NCBI GenBank assembly: GCA_038380435.1
Contig: JAWZYU010000011.1
Coordinates: 73,715,501 to 73,779,500 of the forward strand
Direction of reading: 5' to 3'
Length of the DNA: 64,000 bases
Source of the DNA: Ryuthela nishihirai
Lineage: Eukaryota; Arthropoda; Arachnida; Araneae; Heptathelidae
In this document: positions 59,501 through 64,000 of the stretch, piece after piece
Layout of the letters: each line of letters opens with the position of its first letter
Position numbering within the stretch: the stretch's first letter is position 1
Made by a program: the position numbers and the translations under genes
The notes under the pieces: generated by a model
Databases searched by the model: none
Told to the model about the DNA's origin: nothing
The model's input: only the letters and a program-made list of their open reading frames with translations

Positions 59501-60290
59501 TAGCCCTTTTGTCAAATGATGTTGATGAGATGAACCTTTCATTCGAGCTGTTGATGAAACTGGTAGTAGAGTAGGTTTGGTTATAAACAGAGAGAAAACT
59601 AAAGTGATGAAAATTGGTCAGTCAGGCTGTGATTCAGTTAATCTGAATGGTTGCAGTCTTGAGAAAGTGTCACAGTTTAATTATCTTGGGAGTTATGTAA
59701 CAGATGCTGGTGATGTCTGGTATGAGATTAACAGATGAATAGGGATTGCTGCAGGGACTTTTAAGAATCTTTGGAGAATGTGGAGAAATAGGCATATACA
59801 TCTAAAGACTAAAATTAGAAATTAGACTGTATAATAGTTTGGATCTTTCAAGAGTTAGTTATGGTAGTGAAACTTGGACATTTTGTAAACAAGATAACAG
59901 GAAACTAGATGCTTTTGATTCTAGATGCTTACACATCATCTTGGGCATTAGGTGGTTCAACTTTGTAACTAATGATGAGGTTAGGCAGTGGAGTTGGTAA
60001 CCTCCTTTAAGCATCATATTGTGCAGAAAGAGACTCCGTTGGTTTGGCCATGTTGCCCGTATGGATAATTATAGATTGGCGAATAGGGTTATGAACAGTG
60101 TGCCTAAAGGTCTCAGAAAGAGGGGGAGACCTAGGATGCGGTGGGCTGACAATGTCAAACAGGACCTTATTAGAATTGGTGTGCATGGCCAGATGCAGCA
60201 GATGTAGCTCAGGACAGACATGCTTGGAGAACTAAATTGCACGGTCTGGTTGTACCTCAAGTAGCCTATGGCTGCTTGAGGATGATGATG
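56540..60290 (+). mobile_element. Nearly full-length RTE LINE (copy J), with nested MITE
   Basis: 5' region from GGTAGTCACTGGAAGGAGAA. Endonuclease pieces at 57400-58250 (GSWNVRT, LETRWTDK, LVLGDFNAKVG at 57810, GSDHYLV at 58080). Linker ORF at 58344-58604, ending RKRQVYRD-stop at the CGGCAGGTATAC frame break. RT pieces at 58601-59485 (FVDFKKAFDSV; SGVRHGCILSPFLF with Gln-to-His next to motif B) and 59460-60207 with shifts. GCTTGAGG and a GATGATGATGATG tail at 60275-60290. Several independent disruptions make it inactive. It runs opposite to NCBP1. Confidence 0.9.
57038..57256. mobile_element. 219-bp TTAA-type MITE nested in RTE copy J
   Basis: Ends CCTTTCCCGGGCCC and GGGCCATGGAAGGG, flanked by TTAA (57034-57037) and TTAG (57257-57260). 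The subterminal CTGGAGAATCTGAATTG also occurs (inverted) near 24800 and 31530, which ties it to R1. Removing it restores the sequence seen in RTE copy B near 9265-9300 (complement). Confidence 0.8.
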
Positions 60291-60299
60291 ATGACAATG

Positions 60300-60735
60300 A
60301 ATAAGTTATTCAAGAATGTCAACAAACATTACTGCATTATGGATGGCTTAACAAGAGTGACATAACAAATATTTCAGATAAGGAAAAAACATTGATTTGA
60401 AACTTAATAATGATATTCACTTTAAAAGAGGGGGGAAAACTTATGAAAGAAGCGACCTTTTTGCAGACAAAGCAATATATAAGTTCAAATAATTATTTGT
60501 GTTGTGTGAAAAAAAATTAGAAGAAATTCTAAAAGTTTCAGTCTCTTGGAGATTACAGAATTTACATAGAGAAACGTAGAAGGGAAGTGCTTGGTAATAA
60601 ACTGCACTAAAAAAGCACAATCAAAATGAAGTAAGAAGAATTATGAAAAATTTCATTTTGGTAAATTTATCCAACATATAGTAATTTTTTTTATAAAATG
60701 CAGACTAAATTTTTATTACAGCAGGCTCCATAGCA
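60300..60735. other. Intron sequence, no feature recognised
   Basis: AT-rich sequence after the RTE tail. Nothing identified. Confidence 0.5.
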
Positions 60736-60865
60736 ATAAATGCACATATTTTGCAGACTGAACTTTATGCACTGCCAGCAAAGAGAAAAATGATGATACT
60801 GCCTTTGTTTTTAGCATGTAATGACAAGTTCAGACAACTAAGACTGGTTTCTCTTACTCCTTAAC
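60735..60865 (-). repeat. Dispersed repeat, inverted partner of 11765-11885
   Basis: Shared blocks as described for the partner. No ORF. Confidence 0.5.
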
Positions 60866-60869
60866 ATCC

Positions 60870-61480
60870 ACTGACTTCAAATATTTGCAAAAGTTCAAGC
60901 TTAATGTAACTAGAAATTCTACAATAAATTGAATTAACATATATAAAACACAAAAGCTTCACTTGAACGTTATAAGACATATTGCATTAACATTACAAAA
61001 AATAAATTTAAAATCAATTTTAAGAAAGAAAATATAACGATAATTAATTAATAGACAATAATGGCAATTAATTAACAGACATTAACCTTGACAGTTATTA
61101 ACTAGCCAATAGAAGCAGTTTATGAAAAAGATCTCAGGACAGAACTTTTGTTATCTGCCCAAGGCTCTACTTATCTCCTATTAGATAAGATTGATCTGGT
61201 CAGCCTTGTTTAGGGGACAAAGCAAAATGGGGGGGAAAATATGGAAATGAAATATATATGTATAAAAAATGATTTAATTTTTTAAAATTTAACCACAAAG
61301 CTTCCTAATTTAAAACAATGTTAATTTTTTTTTACTTAAGCTATTTAGTTTAGAATGATATAAAATAATTTATTACTACTGTATTAAATAAGCATTTGAA
61401 ATATTAAACTAACTTTTAAAAATAAAGCACAGCTGATCAAATTTTAACCAATATTTAAATGCATATTAAAAAAACTTCGT
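60870..61480. other. Intron sequence, no feature recognised
   Basis: AT-rich, no repeat match recognised by eye. Confidence 0.5.
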
Positions 61481-61855
61481 TGACTACATTCTACCACCAA
61501 AAGTTCGAATTTCTGAAATAAATGTATCGTTAGTAATATTAGTTCAAAATTTACATTTTTGATATTTTCACCCTCTAACAATGTAAATAAGTTTTTTGGT
61601 GGATTTTAAAAATATGAATCACAACATTTTGCTGGTACCTATTCACAACCAAAAAAATAACTTCATTTATATCTAACAGGGTTTGGTAACCATCCCTCTT
61701 CCATCTGGAAAAGAGGCAAATTCCACTCCAAAAATATCAGATTTCTAGTCAAAATTCATCTTTTTCAATATTCAAAATTTTCCAACATTAAAGGGTGCAA
61801 TTAGAACTTTTAAGAGATTATTCATGTGAATCGCAATGTTCCATCAATCTAATAT
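61480..61855 (-). repeat. Inverted relative of the 28-kb tandem repeat
   Basis: Read on the minus strand, GATTGATGGAACATTGCGATTC and AAGTTCTAATTGCACCC follow the order of the 28.45-28.53-kb unit (GATAGGTACTGATGAAATAT, then AATTGTGCCCTC). At least one unit and part of a second appear. Confidence 0.55.
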
Positions 61856-62100
61856 AAAAAGAAAAAAGTTTGTTTATGTGTCTGTCCGTTTATGCACTTG
61901 GCCCCCAGAAGAGCTAGAGACTCCAAACTTTGCATGAACGTTCCCTTCACCCAGGGAAAGAATATAGGCTACCTGCAAACTGGCTGAAGTCAACCAAAAT
62001 TGGGGTGGGCGGGTTTGAATTTCTCAAAATCCCTATAGACTTAGCATTAATGGTGAAAAGTTACTCAAAATAATTGTTGCCACCAATAAATCTGAAAAAA
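61856..62100 (+). repeat. Dispersed repeat R3, plus copy
   Basis: Inverted partner of 10287-10540: GTCCGTTTATGCACTTGG, then GGGGTGGGCGGGTTTGAATT. A second partial echo (AAAGTTATTCAAAATAACTG near 62160) suggests local duplication. Confidence 0.6.
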
Positions 62101-62425
62101 AAAAAGAAATATATCAAACTAAACTAATTTCTGATTTTGTGTGATGAAACATTAAATTCGAAAGTTATTCAAAATAACTGTCGCCGCCAATAAAATTAAA
62201 ATAATGAATGCATCAAGTTAATTTCTGATTTTGTGTGATAAACTTATTGTTCAGTTTTTGTTGGGTCAAGAGCGTGAGCATTCGTGGTTATTGAAGTCAT
62301 TTTAAATAAGCACGAGTGGAACTAGAGATTCTTTGTTAAAATAAAAGTTTCAAAAACTAAAAATTCATATCAGAAATTAAAATCATGAATGGAATTTGAA
62401 AAATATGTAAAAGTTAATAAACGTA

Positions 62426-63541
62426 CACTGAAGAGCCAAACCATTATGACCACCTACCTAATATGATGTTGGTCCACCCCTTGCCACCAAAACAGCTCTT
62501 ACCACATGACACATGGATGCTACAAGATTTCTAAAGGTGTCTTGTGGTATCTGGTACCAACACATCAACAGATCCTTTAACTCCTTTAAGTTACATGGTT
62601 GAGCCGCTGCAGATCACATGTGCTTTTCCAACACAAACCACAGATACTCGATTGGATTGATGTCTGGGGAATTGGGAAGCAAGAGCAATACTTGGAAGTC
62701 TTCCTCGTGTTCTGCTAACCATTTTTGAACAATCCAGGCAGTGCAGCATGGCACATTATCCTGCTGAAAGAAGGCACTACTAGAGGGATATACCATTGCC
62801 ATCAAAGGATGTACCTAGTCTGCAATGATGTTTAGCCAGATTGTAGACATCATAGTTTCCTGCACATGAATGACTGGACCCAAGGTTTCCCAGCAGAACA
62901 TTGCCCAAAGCATTACACTTCCTCCACCGGCTCATTTTCATCCCATGGTGCATTCACATGTGAAGTGATTCATTACTTCCTCAGTACATCAAACCTTGCT
63001 GAAAATGCTGCTGAAATCCTGCTGAAACGCACACATACCCGGCCATACACATGGTGCAACAGAAAACGAGATTCATCAGATCAGACGACCTTCTTCCAAT
63101 CATTCAAGGTCATTTTTAATGCTTACATGCCCATTGTAGGTGCTTTTGGCAGTGAACCAAGGTTAGCATGGGCACTTCGAGTGGCCTGCAGCTATGCAGC
63201 CCCATTTTCAGCAGGGTTTGATGTACTGTGTGTTGTGACACATTACTTCCATCACCAGCATTCAAATTAGTGCGAGTTGTGCCACAGTATCCCTTCTGTT
63301 AGCTCGTATTGTATGGGATAGCCTTCGCTCACCTCTAGCATCAATGGGCTGTGGTCGGCCCACACCTTGCCAGCGGTTCGTGATTTTTCCCTCCTCAGAC
63401 CACTTTTTGAAGGTACTAACCACAGCTGACTGTGAGCACCCTACAAGCCTTGCTGTCTTGGAAATGCTCCGATTCAGTTGTCTGGCCATTACAATTTGGC
63501 CTTTGTCAAACTCACTTAAATCTGCTGCCTTCTCCATCTGA
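62426..63541 (-). mobile_element. Tc1-like element lacking one end, adjacent to an NCBP1 exon
   Basis: The low end is CACTGAAGAGCCAAACCATT after TA, a typical Tc1 terminus. On the minus strand transposase starts at 63537: [20 protein letters not shown] and [20 protein letters not shown] (DNA-binding domain), SDESRFLLHH (63070; preceding Trp is a stop), FFQQDNVPCCTAWIVQKWLA (62740) and SPDINPIEYLWFVLEKHM (62640), with Asp, Asp and Glu in DDE spacing. Frameshifts break it. The upstream terminal repeat expected beyond 63541 is not present before the exon at 63576. Confidence 0.85.
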
Positions 63542-63575
63542 AGAACAAGAATAACACTGATTAACAGAGAATTAC

Positions 63576-63713
63576 CTCAAGCATTTATGAAGTGTTTCAT
63601 ATACAAATTTTGGCTTTGGATGATGTGGATCTAAACTTAGACAATCGCTCCAATCATCCCAACTCCAACGAAATTGAAAATTACTCAAGTGGTAAGCAAA
63701 CCAGCGGGCAAAC
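63576..63713 (-). CDS. NCBP1: NCBP1 (nuclear cap-binding protein subunit 1) internal exon, first of six in window
   Basis: This 138-base exon is the most upstream NCBP1 exon visible. It reads as one leading base, 45 codons and two trailing bases, starting [18 protein letters not shown] and continuing [19 protein letters not shown]. That is close to the animal CBP80 segment around [14 protein letters not shown], at the end of the second MIF4G-like domain. The acceptor is TTTCAG and the donor is GTAATT. The trailing AG joins the next exon's A to make Arg, restoring the family sequence KCLRLSYHQR. CBP80 forms the nuclear cap-binding complex with NCBP2/CBP20 on the 5' cap of Pol II transcripts and acts in splicing, export and the pioneer round of translation. 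The preceding exons lie beyond the right edge. A Tc1 transposase start codon sits 38 bases inside the following intron. Identity is secure; species is not. Confidence 0.93.
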
Positions 63714-64000
63714 CTGAAACGAAAGCACAATTTTAGATTATTTTTCATATGAGCTTATTTTATATGCTCTTAATAAATTAAGTAATATCTAAATATAAAG
63801 GGTACAAGGAAATTATTGATTTTTCTCTTTAATTCGATTTTAATCCATTACTTTTACTTTTCTTTTATAAAGTTTGGACTGACACATTTGCTACATTTCA
63901 GGTGGTTTTCTCAATCCAAGATGGAAGTTGCAAACTATTCTATAAAAACAGAATAAGTGATTGCGACAAAGAATCACATATAATGAAAGTCAGTACTCTG

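Overview
The window is animal nuclear DNA. It is AT-rich, almost free of long ORFs and full of transposable elements, with one spliced protein-coding gene running across it on the minus strand. Six short exons (63713-63576, 54234-54131, 37899-37780, 16545-16446, 11060-10967 and 4472-4369) have GT-AG splice sites, join with matching phases and encode about 220 residues of the C-terminal half of NCBP1/CBP80, the large subunit of the nuclear cap-binding complex. The 5' exons must lie beyond the right edge and the last exons beyond the left edge. Introns of roughly 5.4 to 21.2 kb and the mix of RTE, Tc1/mariner, TTAA-type, Penelope-like and hAT elements suggest an invertebrate, most likely an arthropod. 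I cannot name the species.

Layout from left to right. 1-4.37 kb lies downstream of the last visible exon and holds an old RTE fragment, a foldback MITE, a TTAA-family repeat split by a tRNA-derived SINE, and a Tc1 fragment. The 4.5-10.9 kb intron holds a nearly complete decayed RTE LINE and a 31-bp C tract just beyond an exon. The 11.1-16.4 kb intron holds mariner, Tc1 and a 1.26-kb TTAA element. The 16.5-37.8 kb intron is the largest: a 215-bp near-perfect palindrome, a Penelope-like remnant, palindromic elements carrying tRNA-Gly-like sequence, a 2.25-kb TTAA element, a degenerate tandem array, and RTE copies nested in other repeats. The 37.9-54.1 kb intron holds a young RTE insertion whose 5' half is inverted, a mariner, a hAT remnant, an old RTE and a Tc1. 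The 54.2-63.6 kb intron holds two Tc1 pieces, a nearly full-length RTE with a nested MITE, and a Tc1 that reaches to about 40 bp from an exon.

The elements do not form an operon or pathway. They are independent insertions, mostly dead, in the introns of one housekeeping gene. The most notable observations are the twin-primed RTE with a clear target-site duplication (38302-41675), the palindromic elements with tRNA-Gly-like segments (21.6-27.6 kb), the TTAA family in three size classes, and a SINE whose tail resembles the RTE 3' end. Coordinates of decayed repeats are approximate. Exon coordinates are exact by splice-site and phase agreement, but rest on reading and recalled family similarity, not on an alignment run here.
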